Part shown: positions 1-9,107 of the stretch, in pieces
Layout: each line of letters starts with the position of its first letter
Numbering within the stretch: position 1 is the first letter of the stretch
Assembly: GCF_009834875.1 (NCBI RefSeq)
Contig: NZ_WVHT01000001.1
Span: 248,001 to 312,000, forward strand
Length of the DNA: 64,000 bases
DNA from: Hufsiella arboris
GTDB lineage: Bacteria > Bacteroidota > Bacteroidia > Sphingobacteriales > Sphingobacteriaceae
Direction of reading: 5' to 3'
Notes under the pieces: generated by a model
What the model saw: the letters and a program-made list of their open reading frames with translations, nothing else
The model's database searches: none
What the model was told of the DNA's origin: nothing
Made by a program: the position numbers and the translations under genes

Positions 1-397
1 CTACAAAATTGTTCTCTGTTTCATGCAGCTTTATGCTGTGAAGCTGTGCGCCGTACTCTTCAACAGGTTGTTTCAGCTGATTAAAGATTTCGATAGCCAA
101 AATTTCGGTCGATGCCATTTTATCCTTCATGAAGTCAACATCCAGGTTGATATTTTTATGATCAAGCTTATCGGTAACACGGCTTTGAATAACATCTTTT
201 AAAACTTTGAGATCCATTACAAAACCTGTGTCAGGATCTATTTCACCCTTAACAGTTACAAAAAGCTCATAGTTATGGCCATGCCAGTTTGGATTGGCGC
301 ATTTGCCGAACGTATCAAAATTCTTGTCATCGCTCCACTCCTTTCGGGCAAGCTTATGTGCGGCACTGAATCGTTCTCTGCGTGTAATATAAATCAT
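1..397 (-). CDS. 6-pyruvoyl-tetrahydropterin synthase / QueD family protein (3' end cut by window)
   Basis: The reading frame starts at ATG 397 and stays open to base 1, so only a few C-terminal residues should be missing (132 codons seen; family about 120-145). The family converts 7,8-dihydroneopterin triphosphate to 6-pyruvoyl- or 6-carboxy-tetrahydropterin, for pterin or queuosine (preQ0) synthesis. Zinc ligands His14 (SAAHKL), His39 and His41 (HGHNY) and the catalytic Cys33 in GKCANPNW are present. The spacing and the GKCANPN context resemble PTPS more than short QueD, so the exact product is uncertain. It diverges from mqnB and has a TAnnTTTG box 20 bp upstream. Confidence 0.85.
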   Translation of the reverse strand, partial: MIYITRRERFSAAHKLARKEWSDDKNFDTFGKCANPNWHGHNYELFVTVKGEIDPDTGFVMDLKVLKDVIQSRVTDKLDHKNINLDVDFMKDKMASTEILAIEIFNQLKQPVEEYGAQLHSIKLHETENNFV

Positions 398-416
398 TCC
401 CTGTCAAAATATGACG

Positions 417-424
417 CAAATATA
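417..424 (-). promoter_or_regulatory. Bacteroidota -7 promoter box for the PTPS/QueD gene
   Basis: The minus strand reads TATATTTG, an exact match to the Bacteroidota TAnnTTTG box, 20 bp upstream of ATG 397. No clear TTG -33 element was found at the usual distance. It supports the chosen start. Confidence 0.45.
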
Positions 425-520
425 AGTCATTTGGATTTGGCGTTTAATGCCAGCTTTCACAGGCTTGTAAAATTTGATGATTGCCAGCTGAATATTCTTT
501 CACACATTTGTTAAATAAAT

Positions 521-1168
521 ATGCCTATGACTATTCTTATCGTAGCAGCAACTATCGAAGAAATAACGCCCCTGCTGAGCGAATTTAAGCTACAAGCCGG
601 AACGAATAATTGTCGCGGTAACAAAATCGGCGTATTAATTACTGGCGTCGGAATGACAGCTACTGCATTTGCCCTGGGCACCGAATTCGCCGGAGCGTCT
701 TACGACTTAGCGATCAACCTTGGCATTGCCGGAAGTTTTGACCAGTCGGTTGAGCTGGGCAAGGTGGTTCGGGTTGCCGAAGATTGTTTTGCCGAATTGG
801 GCGCTGAAAATGACGCCACGTTTATTTCCATCGATAAGTTAGGATTTGGCCAAAGCGTCTATCGCGAAAAATTACCTGCGAACATTCAAGATTTTGCTCC
901 CGTGCCAGTGAAATCGATAACAGTAAATAAGGTACACGGAAACGACCAAAGCATTGAACAGACCCTCACCCGTTTACATCCGCAAATTGAAAGCATGGAA
1001 GGGGCCGCTTTCTTTTATGCCTGCGATAAAGCCGGCATAGATTGCTTACAGGTCAGGGCAATATCAAATTATGTAGAAAAACGCAATCGCGACAATTGGA
1101 AAATAGGTTTAGCCGTTAAAAACCTCAATATATTTGCGACGAAATTTTTAACCCAAATCCTCCACTAA
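521..1168 (+). CDS. mqnB: Futalosine hydrolase MqnB
   Basis: A 215-residue nucleoside phosphorylase/hydrolase-fold protein. MqnB removes the base from futalosine (or its 6-amino form) to give dehypoxanthine futalosine in the futalosine route to menaquinone, in the cytosol. Visible family features are the N-terminal ILIVAATIEEI strand, the NLGIAGSF loop and the ESMEGAAFF segment, whose Glu residues contact the ribose in MTA/SAH nucleosidase-like enzymes. The mqnD gene follows after 19 bp, which separates this call from MTA/SAH nucleosidase. A second ATG lies at 527; either could be the start. Confidence 0.92.
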   Translation: MPMTILIVAATIEEITPLLSEFKLQAGTNNCRGNKIGVLITGVGMTATAFALGTEFAGASYDLAINLGIAGSFDQSVELGKVVRVAEDCFAELGAENDATFISIDKLGFGQSVYREKLPANIQDFAPVPVKSITVNKVHGNDQSIEQTLTRLHPQIESMEGAAFFYACDKAGIDCLQVRAISNYVEKRNRDNWKIGLAVKNLNIFATKFLTQILH

Positions 1169-1187
1169 TCTGGGAGGTAAGTAAAAC

Positions 1188-2024
1188 ATGGAACTTACAC
1201 TTGGATTTTCACCTTGCCCGAACGACACGTTTATTTTCGATGCGCTGATTCACCATAAAATAGACACCGAAGGCCTTACCTTTAAAGTAGTTTATGAAGA
1301 TGTCGAAACGCTTAATCAAAACGCATTTCAGAGCATACTCGACATTACTAAACTAAGCTACCACGCTTATGCTTACGCTGTCGACAATTACATTTTGCTT
1401 GATGCAGGAAGCGCGCTCGGTTTTGGCGTTGGGCCACTGCTCATTTCAAAAAAAGGAATTGATCCTGAATCGGATAAAAACCTGAAGGTTGGAATTCCCG
1501 GGAAATATACCACCGCTAATTTCCTGCTTGGCGTTGCGTTTCCAGGTTTACAAAATAAACAGGAAATGCTTTTTTCAGATATTGAAAATGCGTTGCTCAA
1601 TGAAAAAATAGATTTGGGCCTTATCATACATGAAAACCGGTTTACTTACCAGGATAAAGGCCTGAAAAAAATCATCGACCTTGGCGACTTCTGGGAGAAA
1701 AAAACCGGATGTCCAATACCACTTGGCGGGATTGTCATGAAAAGAAGCCTGCCGGAAGACGTGATTCAAAAGGTTAACCGGGTGTTACGAAGAAGCGTTG
1801 ATTTCGCCTTTCAAAATCCAAAATCAGGCTTGAATTTTATTCGCTCACATGCCCAGGAAATGAGCGTTGAGGTGATGTATAAACACATTGAATTGTATGT
1901 TAACAAATACTCCGTAGATTTGGGCGATGATGGAAAACATGCCATCAAATTGCTTTTTGACACAGCCGTACAAAGCGGAATCATTCCGGCTGTGAATAAA
2001 GAGCTGTTTTTAACCCAATCTTAG
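1188..2024 (+). CDS. mqnD: 1,4-dihydroxy-6-naphthoate synthase MqnD
   Basis: A 278-residue periplasmic-binding-protein-fold enzyme that converts cyclic dehypoxanthine futalosine to 1,4-dihydroxy-6-naphthoate, the ring precursor of menaquinone in the futalosine pathway. The N-terminus ELTLGFSPCPNDTFIFDAL is characteristic of MqnD, and a HENRFTY segment near residue 149 carries the His expected in the active site. The length is normal. It sits 19 bp after mqnB and 9 bp before hldD, so the three are probably cotranscribed. No other mqn genes (A, C, E) lie in this window. Confidence 0.94.
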   Translation: MELTLGFSPCPNDTFIFDALIHHKIDTEGLTFKVVYEDVETLNQNAFQSILDITKLSYHAYAYAVDNYILLDAGSALGFGVGPLLISKKGIDPESDKNLKVGIPGKYTTANFLLGVAFPGLQNKQEMLFSDIENALLNEKIDLGLIIHENRFTYQDKGLKKIIDLGDFWEKKTGCPIPLGGIVMKRSLPEDVIQKVNRVLRRSVDFAFQNPKSGLNFIRSHAQEMSVEVMYKHIELYVNKYSVDLGDDGKHAIKLLFDTAVQSGIIPAVNKELFLTQS

Positions 2025-2033
2025 TACGATAAT

Positions 2034-2999
2034 ATGATCATAGTTACAGGTGCCGCGGGCTTTATAGGAAGCTGCCTCGTTCAAAAATTAAATGATGAAG
2101 GTTATAACGACCTGGTGTTGGTAGATGACTTTTCCAGTGTAGAACAAAACAAAAACTTCGAAGGCAAACGCTATTCACAACAGGTAAACAGAGAAGATTT
2201 TCCGCAATGGCTTCGGGATAATCAGCTGCACGTACAATTCATTTTTCATCTTGGAGCACGTACAGATACCACTGAGTTTGATTACGAACTATTGAATCGC
2301 CTTAACCTGGATTATACCAAAGAAGTATGGAACATCTGTGTTGAATTCGGGCTTCCGTTACTATACGCCTCATCTGCTGCAACTTACGGCCTGGGAGAAT
2401 TTGGCTATGAAGACGATGAAAGTAAAATATCACAGTTAAAGCCGCTCAATCCTTACGGTGATTCAAAGAACGATTTCGACATCTGGGCACTCGCGCAGGA
2501 AAAAAAACCATATTTCTGGGCGGGAATTAAATTTTTCAACGTTTACGGACCCAATGAATACCATAAGGGACGCATGGCTTCGGTAATTTTTCATACGTAT
2601 AACCAGGTTCAGAAAACCGGCAGTATGAAGTTGTTCCAATCTCATCGTGACGACGTAAAAGACGGCGAACAAAGACGCGATTTCGTTTATGTAAAAGACG
2701 TCGTCGAAGTGCTATATTTCTTTATGCATCACCGCAAAGATTCAGGAATCTACAATTTGGGATCGGGTCATGCACGCACGTTCCTTGACCTCGCAACCAA
2801 TACGTTTAAATCGGCAGGAAAAGAACCTGAAATCAGTTTCGTTCCAACGCCTGAAGATATTCGCGACAAATACCAGTATTTCACAGAAGCAAAAATGGAC
2901 AAGCTGGCTTCGATAGGTTATCACAAGCCTTTTCATTCACTTGAAGAGGGTATTAATGATTACGTTAAAAACTATCTTATCCCAGGCAAATACTTCTAA
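2034..2999 (+). CDS. hldD: ADP-L-glycero-D-manno-heptose 6-epimerase
   Basis: A 321-residue extended short-chain dehydrogenase. HldD epimerises ADP-D-glycero- to ADP-L-glycero-manno-heptose for the lipopolysaccharide inner core. The NAD(P)-binding motif VTGAAGFIGS starts near residue 4, the catalytic SSAATYG segment near 113 and the NPYGDSK (YxxxK) motif near 140. The FFNVYGPNEYHKGRMAS region is typical of HldD. The gene ends inside a 4-bp overlap with the convergent L,D-transpeptidase gene. Confidence in the family is high; closely related nucleotide-sugar epimerases are the alternative. Confidence 0.9.
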   Translation: MIIVTGAAGFIGSCLVQKLNDEGYNDLVLVDDFSSVEQNKNFEGKRYSQQVNREDFPQWLRDNQLHVQFIFHLGARTDTTEFDYELLNRLNLDYTKEVWNICVEFGLPLLYASSAATYGLGEFGYEDDESKISQLKPLNPYGDSKNDFDIWALAQEKKPYFWAGIKFFNVYGPNEYHKGRMASVIFHTYNQVQKTGSMKLFQSHRDDVKDGEQRRDFVYVKDVVEVLYFFMHHRKDSGIYNLGSGHARTFLDLATNTFKSAGKEPEISFVPTPEDIRDKYQYFTEAKMDKLASIGYHKPFHSLEEGINDYVKNYLIPGKYF

Positions 3000-4624
3000 T
3001 TTTTAGCCGGGGTATTGCTTGCTAAAAGCATTTTTTCAAGTTCATTATCCCGGCTATAAACGTCATTCCGGAAATTAAGCTTTCCTGTGTGGTCAACCCA
3101 CGCGGTGAAATAACCGATATAAACTTTCACAGGATATTTAAACGCGTAATATCTTTCCGATCCGGCGTGCATAGCTGCATCGATCTTCGCTTCAGTCCAG
3201 TTTGGGTCGTCTTTTAAAAGCTCAACAGCAAGCTGTTTGGGCTTAGCCACTCTTATACATCCATGGCTAAATGCCCTGGCCGGCTCATTAAACAATTCTT
3301 TGGCTGGTGAATCGTGGAGATAAATATTGTTGGAATTTGGAAACAAAAACTTTACCAGTCCCAGCGAATTGTTTGCACCCGGTTTCTGCCGGACGTTGCC
3401 TCCATTCCATTCCATGCGATGAGCTGCCAGGTAATTAGGATTCCGGGCCATACCTGGTTTTATTTCTTTCGCGATAATGCTGGGTGGAACGTACCAATAA
3501 GGACTGAAAACAATGTTTTTCATGTCACCAGCAAAAATTACCGTCTTGGTCATCACTTTACCTACTACAACATTACAAGCAAACGTTAGCTTCTTGTTTT
3601 CGAAATAGTGAAGTTTAAACTCGGGGATATTTACCAGGATATAGCGTTGCGTCTCGTAATCAATAGGAACCCAGCGGCAACGTTCCATGTTAACGATCAT
3701 TTTTTTGATCAGATCGGCCACCGGAATATTCATTTTGTTTATCACCGCCTTATCGATCATAGAGCTTTCGGTTAACCCGAACCGGGCTTTAAAATTCTTT
3801 ACCGCCTCTGCCATGTCTGCATCGTACTTGTTTGTATGATTGTCAGCTTCCAAATCGCCGAATGTGTGGAGATATTTTTTGACCTGGCCTATGATAGCAC
3901 TTGTGTCGCCCGGCAGGAATCCAAATGAGTTGTTTTTAACGGCAATGGGCTTCCAGCTTCCGCTTTCTTCAATGCTATCGTATTTCGCCAGCCATTTCTT
4001 CAATAGCATATATTGTGAAATAACCGGTTCTTTCAAATCCGGGCTTCTGTTAAGGGCCGAATCCAGGAAGGACGAATACGCTAATTTTTTTCGTGGAAGG
4101 TACCAGCCTTTAATATCCGAGCTTCTGCTTGCGCTCCAAACTTTATCAGCAAAGAAGAAATACATGTTAGTAAGCATTAGCTCGGTGGCGGCATTGATTG
4201 CAACCTTCTCGTTTGAATTGGACGTACTGTCGAGGCCAACCATCCGCTTCATCTCCGTTTCGTAAGGCACTTGTTCATCAATTCCTTCATTTTTGAGATT
4301 TAAAATGCGGTTTACGAGATTGTGGGTTTGTTCGATAAGCCCGTTTTTATTGAACCACACGTATTGCTCCCGTTGCTTATAAAATTCAACTGTATTGGGC
4401 TCGTAAACTTTTAACCGGGGGTATGATTTATAAAACTTACCGATTGACGATCGATCAAATGTTAAATTGGTATTGGCATCAAAGCTTCCCTTTACAGAGA
4501 GGTTTTGTGCCTCTAATGTGTCCGACGATACAGATTGCTTTTTATTTTGAGATTGGCATTGCGTAAAGCTGCTAAGGCAGATCAGGCAAGTTGTCAAAAG
4601 TTTAAATTGGCACCTTTTTAACAT
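2996..4624 (-). CDS. L,D-transpeptidase, YcbB-like lipoprotein or secreted protein
   Basis: A 542-residue cell-envelope enzyme that forms 3-3 cross-links in peptidoglycan or attaches proteins to it. The order is signal peptide with a possible lipobox Cys near residue 23, a helical scaffold region, a peptidoglycan-binding-like segment at about 240-300, and a C-terminal YkuD domain with the signature SHGCIR (catalytic Cys near 456). This layout is that of YcbB/LdtD. The start at 4624 is preferred over an in-frame ATG at 4684 because it begins a clean signal peptide and because a TAnnTTTG promoter box (4658-4665) lies between the two. Confidence 0.9.
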   Translation of the reverse strand: MLKRCQFKLLTTCLICLSSFTQCQSQNKKQSVSSDTLEAQNLSVKGSFDANTNLTFDRSSIGKFYKSYPRLKVYEPNTVEFYKQREQYVWFNKNGLIEQTHNLVNRILNLKNEGIDEQVPYETEMKRMVGLDSTSNSNEKVAINAATELMLTNMYFFFADKVWSASRSSDIKGWYLPRKKLAYSSFLDSALNRSPDLKEPVISQYMLLKKWLAKYDSIEESGSWKPIAVKNNSFGFLPGDTSAIIGQVKKYLHTFGDLEADNHTNKYDADMAEAVKNFKARFGLTESSMIDKAVINKMNIPVADLIKKMIVNMERCRWVPIDYETQRYILVNIPEFKLHYFENKKLTFACNVVVGKVMTKTVIFAGDMKNIVFSPYWYVPPSIIAKEIKPGMARNPNYLAAHRMEWNGGNVRQKPGANNSLGLVKFLFPNSNNIYLHDSPAKELFNEPARAFSHGCIRVAKPKQLAVELLKDDPNWTEAKIDAAMHAGSERYYAFKYPVKVYIGYFTAWVDHTGKLNFRNDVYSRDNELEKMLLASNTPAKN

Positions 4625-4657
4625 ACCACTTTTTTTAAGGGTTAAGATACTCAAAAT

Positions 4658-4665
4658 CAAAGCTA
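4658..4665 (-). promoter_or_regulatory. -7 promoter box for the L,D-transpeptidase
   Basis: The minus strand reads TAGCTTTG, an exact TAnnTTTG match 33 bp upstream of ATG 4624. Transcription would begin downstream of ATG 4684, which argues against that start. Confidence 0.45.
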
Positions 4666-4759
4666 TCTTGGCATTAAAACGCATCTCGTTCGAAAAGAAA
4701 TCACTTTTTTTATTTCATATTCTGTGAAATTCATAATTTCAGCTCTACATAGCAGTATT

Positions 4760-5611
4760 ATGGATCACAAAATGTCTCCTGTTATTAAGGCGCAAGAATT
4801 ACTACACCTAATAGAAGCACCAAGCCTTATTCTGATTGATGCAAGTGCAGGTCCGGGGGCAAGGGATAATTATCTAAAAAAGCATCTTAAAGGAGCGTTA
4901 TACGCCGACTTAGAGAAACAACTCGCTGAAGTACCGCAAAATGCTGCTAACGGAGGACGGCATCCCTTGCCGGATACGGCTAAATTTGCACGGGTATTAG
5001 GTAATCTGGGGATATCAACCGACAGTCATGTCATCATTTATGACGATAAAAATGGCGCTAATGCTGCCGCGCGGCTGTGGTGGATGTTGAAAGCTTTCGG
5101 TCATGAAAAAGTACAAGTACTTGATGGAGGATTCAAAGCGGCGCTTGAAGCCAATTTTCCTTTAAACTCTGGAGAAGAAAACCATTTAAAACACGCTGAT
5201 TATCCTGCTCAAAACTGGCAGTTGCCAATAGCAAATATCGAAGAAACCGGAACGGCCGCTCTTGACAAAAATTCATTAGTTATCGACGTGCGCGATGCTT
5301 TCCGCTACAACGGAGAAAGCGAACCGATAGATTTGATTGCCGGCCATATTCCCGGAGCCGAAAATATTCCTTTCGGATCAAACCTCGATTCCGAAGGCTT
5401 TTTCCTTGATCCATCCGTACTTAATAAAAAATATTCTGAAGCACTACGGGGCTTGCCTCCCGGCCGTGTTATCGTACACTGCGGCTCGGGCGTTACGGCC
5501 TGTCATACCCTTTTGGCTATGGATTATGCTGGTTTAGATATTCCAAAGCTCTATGTTGGTTCGTGGAGCGAATGGTCAAGGAATGATCTGCCGATAGCGA
5601 CGAAACGGTAA
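4760..5611 (+). CDS. sseA: Sulfurtransferase, 3-mercaptopyruvate type
   Basis: About 283 residues forming two rhodanese domains (about 5-140 and 155-283). The catalytic loop is CGSGVTA with Cys241, the form found in 3-mercaptopyruvate sulfurtransferases rather than the CRKGVTA of thiosulfate enzymes. It would transfer sulfur from 3-mercaptopyruvate to thiols or cyanide in the cytosol. An in-frame ATG at 4724 would add an N-terminus without homology, so 4760 (or 4772) is preferred. It diverges from the L,D-transpeptidase gene; the two are not obviously linked in function. Confidence 0.87.
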   Translation: MDHKMSPVIKAQELLHLIEAPSLILIDASAGPGARDNYLKKHLKGALYADLEKQLAEVPQNAANGGRHPLPDTAKFARVLGNLGISTDSHVIIYDDKNGANAAARLWWMLKAFGHEKVQVLDGGFKAALEANFPLNSGEENHLKHADYPAQNWQLPIANIEETGTAALDKNSLVIDVRDAFRYNGESEPIDLIAGHIPGAENIPFGSNLDSEGFFLDPSVLNKKYSEALRGLPPGRVIVHCGSGVTACHTLLAMDYAGLDIPKLYVGSWSEWSRNDLPIATKR

Positions 5612-5790
5612 AAGTATTTCCTAAGCCTTAAAACGAATAGATGCCACTGCACAAGGGTTAGCCCTCCGGCGCATACCTTTTGGGAAGCAGCAAAACGTCA
5701 AAAATTTGAGCATTGCAGTGAACTGTTAATAGCAGTACATTTTTTGCCCATGTGCCTGTAAGAGTATTTAAATCACCTTGAATAAATTTA
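5612..5790. other. Intergenic region with long-range inverted repeat
   Basis: Noncoding DNA between the convergent sulfurtransferase and permease genes. CACTGCA at 5645-5651 is matched by TGCAGTG at 5714-5720, enclosing a small AGGG/CCCT hairpin. No T-tract follows, so it is not a canonical terminator. Confidence 0.35.
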
Positions 5791-7017
5791 TCAGATAGCT
5801 TCCGTTACATTGAGCGCATGCTTGATACTTAACCTTGATGAAACCAGCGATGCAATAAGTGAGATGATCATAACTGTACAAAAGACCAGCAAAAAATCGG
5901 TCGCTTTAAGGCCTATAGGATACGAATCGACTACCATATTTGCACCGGCCATTTTTATAAAGCCGTACCGCTGCTGAAGTATGCAAAAAATCAATCCGGT
6001 AATAATTCCGGCAATACATCCCGAAACCGATATAAGCATTCCTTCAATCAGAAAAACGTTTTTAATCAGGTTGCTTCCGGCACCCATGCTGCTTAAAATG
6101 GCAATATCCTTTCGCTTGTCAATCACCAGCATTGTCAATGATCCAATGATATTAAAAATGGCGATGATTAACACAAAAGTGAGAATGATAAAAATTGCCC
6201 ATTTCTCGGAATTGAGAACTTTATAAAGCAGCGCGTTTTGCTGCATGCGATTTTTTACCAGGAATTTTTTGCCTAGTTGTCGTGAGATTTCTTTTTGTAC
6301 GGAGTTCTCATTTTCGCCCGGCTTAAGGCTGATCTCAACCGCCGAAATATTTTTTTCCTCATCAAATAAGGATCTCGCAAAATTGATCGGAACAATGATC
6401 ATTTCGTCAAAATCCTTTTGTATCTCAAATATGCCCGAAACCCGGATTGTTTGTGCGGTAAATTCATCCGCCGGATTGATTGAATTGCCGGCATTCTTTT
6501 TCGGAGAAAAAAACTGGAGGCGGTTAAAATCATTGTCCACGTTAACACCCAAATAGGATTGCGCCACCGAACCGATAATCGCGAAATTCTCTTCGCCATC
6601 ATGTAACATAAATTTACCATGGACCATATTACTGTCAACGTTTTTATCTTTTATAAAGTTGTCGCTAACACCTTTTACAAGGCCTATATATTGTCCGTTT
6701 CCATAGCGTACCAGCGATTTTTCCTGCAACACTTCGGTGTATAGGGCAACTGCTGGATTTCGCTTCAGTTCTTCAAATACCTTTCCGCTATCTGCAAACG
6801 ATTTGCCGAGTGCCGGTTCAATCCTCAATTCCGGAGTGAAGGTGTTATACATAGAAAGAACCAGCTTTTCGAATCCGTTAAAAACAGAAAGTATAATTAC
6901 CAGCGCTGCACTTCCCACAAATACGCCAAGCATCGAAATACCTGATATGATATTGATAGCGTTTAAAGATTTTTTTGAAAGCAGGTAGCGCCTGGCGATA
7001 TAATACGAAACGTTCAT
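5791..7017 (-). CDS. LolC/LolE-family ABC transporter permease
   Basis: A 408-residue inner membrane protein of the MacB/FtsX-LolE type. The N-terminus YYIARRYLLSKKSLNAINIIS precedes a first membrane helix (about 20-45), then a periplasmic domain of about 200 residues, then three membrane helices (about 270-400) with an FtsX domain. In this family the protein works with an ATPase to extract lipoproteins from the inner membrane or to power other periplasmic events. No ATPase gene is adjacent. It is the last gene of a minus-strand run starting at the phosphosulfolactate synthase homologue, 37 bp after the MBL gene. Confidence 0.85.
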   Translation of the reverse strand: MNVSYYIARRYLLSKKSLNAINIISGISMLGVFVGSAALVIILSVFNGFEKLVLSMYNTFTPELRIEPALGKSFADSGKVFEELKRNPAVALYTEVLQEKSLVRYGNGQYIGLVKGVSDNFIKDKNVDSNMVHGKFMLHDGEENFAIIGSVAQSYLGVNVDNDFNRLQFFSPKKNAGNSINPADEFTAQTIRVSGIFEIQKDFDEMIIVPINFARSLFDEEKNISAVEISLKPGENENSVQKEISRQLGKKFLVKNRMQQNALLYKVLNSEKWAIFIILTFVLIIAIFNIIGSLTMLVIDKRKDIAILSSMGAGSNLIKNVFLIEGMLISVSGCIAGIITGLIFCILQQRYGFIKMAGANMVVDSYPIGLKATDFLLVFCTVMIISLIASLVSSRLSIKHALNVTEAI

Positions 7018-7054
7018 ACTTTTCCTCTGGGTTTCTGTTCAGGCTGATTTAATG

Positions 7055-7690
7055 TCAAAAAAAAGGATTGTTGTATTTTTCAAAGCCGATCGTGGTGCTT
7101 TGCCCGTGTCCGGGATAAACGGTTACATCCTCCGGTAAAGTAAATAATTTCTCTTTAATGTTAGTTAGCAATTGCTGATGATTTCCGCCGGGCTGATCTG
7201 TACGTCCTATGCTGCCGTAAAACAATGCATCACCCGATAATAAAACCTTATCCGCCTTGCTATAGAAACACAAATGTGCCGGTGAATGGCCAGGTACAAA
7301 AAGCAGATCGAAAGCCGTGTTGCCAAACGTTACTGCCCCGCTTTCTGGTAGGTAAACTTCAGGCAGGGGAGATAAGTCATATTTCATTCCAACTGATTGA
7401 GAATATGCCGGCATTGCTGATAAAATAAACATCTCTCCTTCATGAAATTGGGGCAATAATCCGTAGGTATCAAAAACGAACTTATTGCCAAATACATGAT
7501 CGAGATGGCAATGGGTGTTAAGCGATAAAACAGGTTTTAATTTATGATGGGCAATAAAGCGCAGTAGCTCATTTTCTTCACTTCCAGTGCTCATACCGGG
7601 GTCGATGATTACACATTCTTTCGTATCATCATAAACGATATAAGTATTCTCCTGAAAAGCATTGCAAACAAAGGACTTGATTTGTAACAT
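7055..7690 (-). CDS. MBL-fold metallohydrolase, glyoxalase II-like
   Basis: A 211-residue metallo-beta-lactamase-fold hydrolase. The metal site motif THCHLDH (about 59-65) is followed by a GHSPAHLCFY His segment, the LLSGDALF Asp segment and a final YPGHG His, the complete set of ligands for a two-metal site. Such proteins act as hydroxyacylglutathione hydrolase-like thioesterases or other hydrolases; the substrate cannot be told from sequence. It lies 42 bp downstream of gldD. A TAnnTTTG box ends only 4 bp before the ATG, so the mRNA from that promoter could be leaderless. Confidence 0.85.
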   Translation of the reverse strand: MLQIKSFVCNAFQENTYIVYDDTKECVIIDPGMSTGSEENELLRFIAHHKLKPVLSLNTHCHLDHVFGNKFVFDTYGLLPQFHEGEMFILSAMPAYSQSVGMKYDLSPLPEVYLPESGAVTFGNTAFDLLFVPGHSPAHLCFYSKADKVLLSGDALFYGSIGRTDQPGGNHQQLLTNIKEKLFTLPEDVTVYPGHGQSTTIGFEKYNNPFF

Positions 7691-7694
7691 AAAG

Positions 7695-7702
7695 CAAATG
7701 TA
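7695..7702 (-). promoter_or_regulatory. Possible -7 box abutting the MBL gene start
   Basis: The minus strand reads TACATTTG, an exact TAnnTTTG match ending 4 bp before the ATG at 7690. If used, transcription would start at or next to the start codon. No -33 element is evident, so it may be chance. Confidence 0.25.
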
Positions 7703-7732
7703 AACATACGTGTTTAAAATGCTTTAAGAGGT

Positions 7733-8323
7733 TTAATCAATCCATTTAAAAGTGTGGATCATGACATCGACATCTTTTTTTATAAAGTCAAGAACGGGCC
7801 TGATTGAATCAACCCTTGGCTCCTCATTGAAGTACAATGCGCCGCGCAAATAATGTTTATTGCTGTCAGTCAAAAAAAACTGCAGAGATGACGCAGTATT
7901 TCCTTCGATTGTATAATAAATACCGTAAACCTTATTTTTCGGTATACTTATCCTGCCCTCGTCAATAGAAGTGGCTTTAACGGTATGCTTAAAAGCAAAA
8001 GTCCTGGCATCTTCGACCAGCTCATTGAATTCAGCTTTAGATATTATCGGCTGGTAGCTTAGGTGAATCCGTCCGTTGAATTGTGGAAATACAACGTCAT
8101 TCCAACAAGGCTTTGCGCCACGAGAACTATCAGCAACAACTCTTGCATATACCGGAAAATCAAAAGTATACGGGCAGTTAGCACGATATGACTGGTATGA
8201 CTTCTTGGGCAATTCTATCCGAAAGTAACCTCGCGGCTTCGGAGAATAGTCGTTATCGTGGCAGGCAGCTATAACAAGCAGCGCTAAAACGCCAAGGAAA
8301 ACGGAAAACCCTTTATTAATCAT
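7733..8323 (-). CDS. gldD: Gliding motility lipoprotein GldD
   Basis: A 196-residue lipoprotein: signal peptide followed by lipobox LVIAAC near residue 20, then the family-typical start PKPRGYFRIELPKKSY. GldD is an envelope lipoprotein needed for gliding in Flavobacterium and retained in many non-gliding Bacteroidota next to type IX secretion functions; its exact role is unknown. It overlaps the end of aroE by 8 bp, indicating translational coupling. The length is normal. Confidence 0.9.
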   Translation of the reverse strand: MINKGFSVFLGVLALLVIAACHDNDYSPKPRGYFRIELPKKSYQSYRANCPYTFDFPVYARVVADSSRGAKPCWNDVVFPQFNGRIHLSYQPIISKAEFNELVEDARTFAFKHTVKATSIDEGRISIPKNKVYGIYYTIEGNTASSLQFFLTDSNKHYLRGALYFNEEPRVDSIRPVLDFIKKDVDVMIHTFKWID

Positions 8324-9095
8324 TCCAAATCTCCCACGATTTTTCGGCTTGCAAATGAAGCATCTCTAGACCATTTTTTACAGACGCGCCTCGTTCTTTC
8401 CCCTTTTTCAAAAAAAGCGTTTCCTCGGGGTTATAAATAAGATCGTAAAGTAAATGTTTGTCGGTTAAATACTGGTAGGGAATATCTGGATATTCGCCTG
8501 TTTGGGGAGACATACCCAAAGGAGTTGTATTAATAATCAGCTTATAGTCGCTGATGACGTTTTCATCTATTTCACTATAGGAAAACTGATTCCTTGTTGA
8601 TCGCCTTGAAACAACTTTGAAGCTGATTCCTAACTTTTTCAAAACGTAAACCACCGCGCGGGCTGCTCCACCATTGCCTAAAACAAGCGCCTGTTTATGG
8701 TTATTGTTAAGAAGCGGCTTTAGCGATTCTTCAAATCCGTAAGCATCTGTGTTATAACCTTCCAGCCGAACATCCATAGAAGATATCTCCCCGGAAAAGA
8801 AATCGTCGACCGGCCGGCTGTTTACAATCTTGATACAGTTTACTGCGTCAATATCACGGGCAGCCTCGTCGATCTTATTCAAATAGAACATTACACCAAT
8901 CTTATGCGGTATTGTAACGTTAAGTCCGCATAAATGATGTTCTTTTTTAAGCAGTTCGGGTAAATCACTTATATCCTTTAAAGGAAACAATTCATAGGAA
9001 TAGTCGTCTAAACCTTCTTTCTCAAACTTCTCGGTAAAGTAGCCTTTGGAGAACGAATGAGATAAAGGGTAGCCAATCAACCCAAACTTTTTCAT
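8316..9095 (-). CDS. aroE: Shikimate dehydrogenase
   Basis: A 259-residue enzyme reducing 3-dehydroshikimate to shikimate with NADPH in aromatic amino acid synthesis. Seen are the substrate-binding start KKFGLIGYPLSHSFSKGYF, the NVTIPHK motif with the catalytic Lys (near 65), an Asp in GYNTDAYGF (near 104) and the nucleotide-binding GNGGAARAV (near 134). It follows the phosphosulfolactate synthase homologue after 12 bp and overlaps gldD, an arrangement suggesting one transcript. Confidence 0.94.
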   Translation of the reverse strand: MKKFGLIGYPLSHSFSKGYFTEKFEKEGLDDYSYELFPLKDISDLPELLKKEHHLCGLNVTIPHKIGVMFYLNKIDEAARDIDAVNCIKIVNSRPVDDFFSGEISSMDVRLEGYNTDAYGFEESLKPLLNNNHKQALVLGNGGAARAVVYVLKKLGISFKVVSRRSTRNQFSYSEIDENVISDYKLIINTTPLGMSPQTGEYPDIPYQYLTDKHLLYDLIYNPEETLFLKKGKERGASVKNGLEMLHLQAEKSWEIWND

Positions 9096-9107
9096 AGATT
9101 ATTTATA

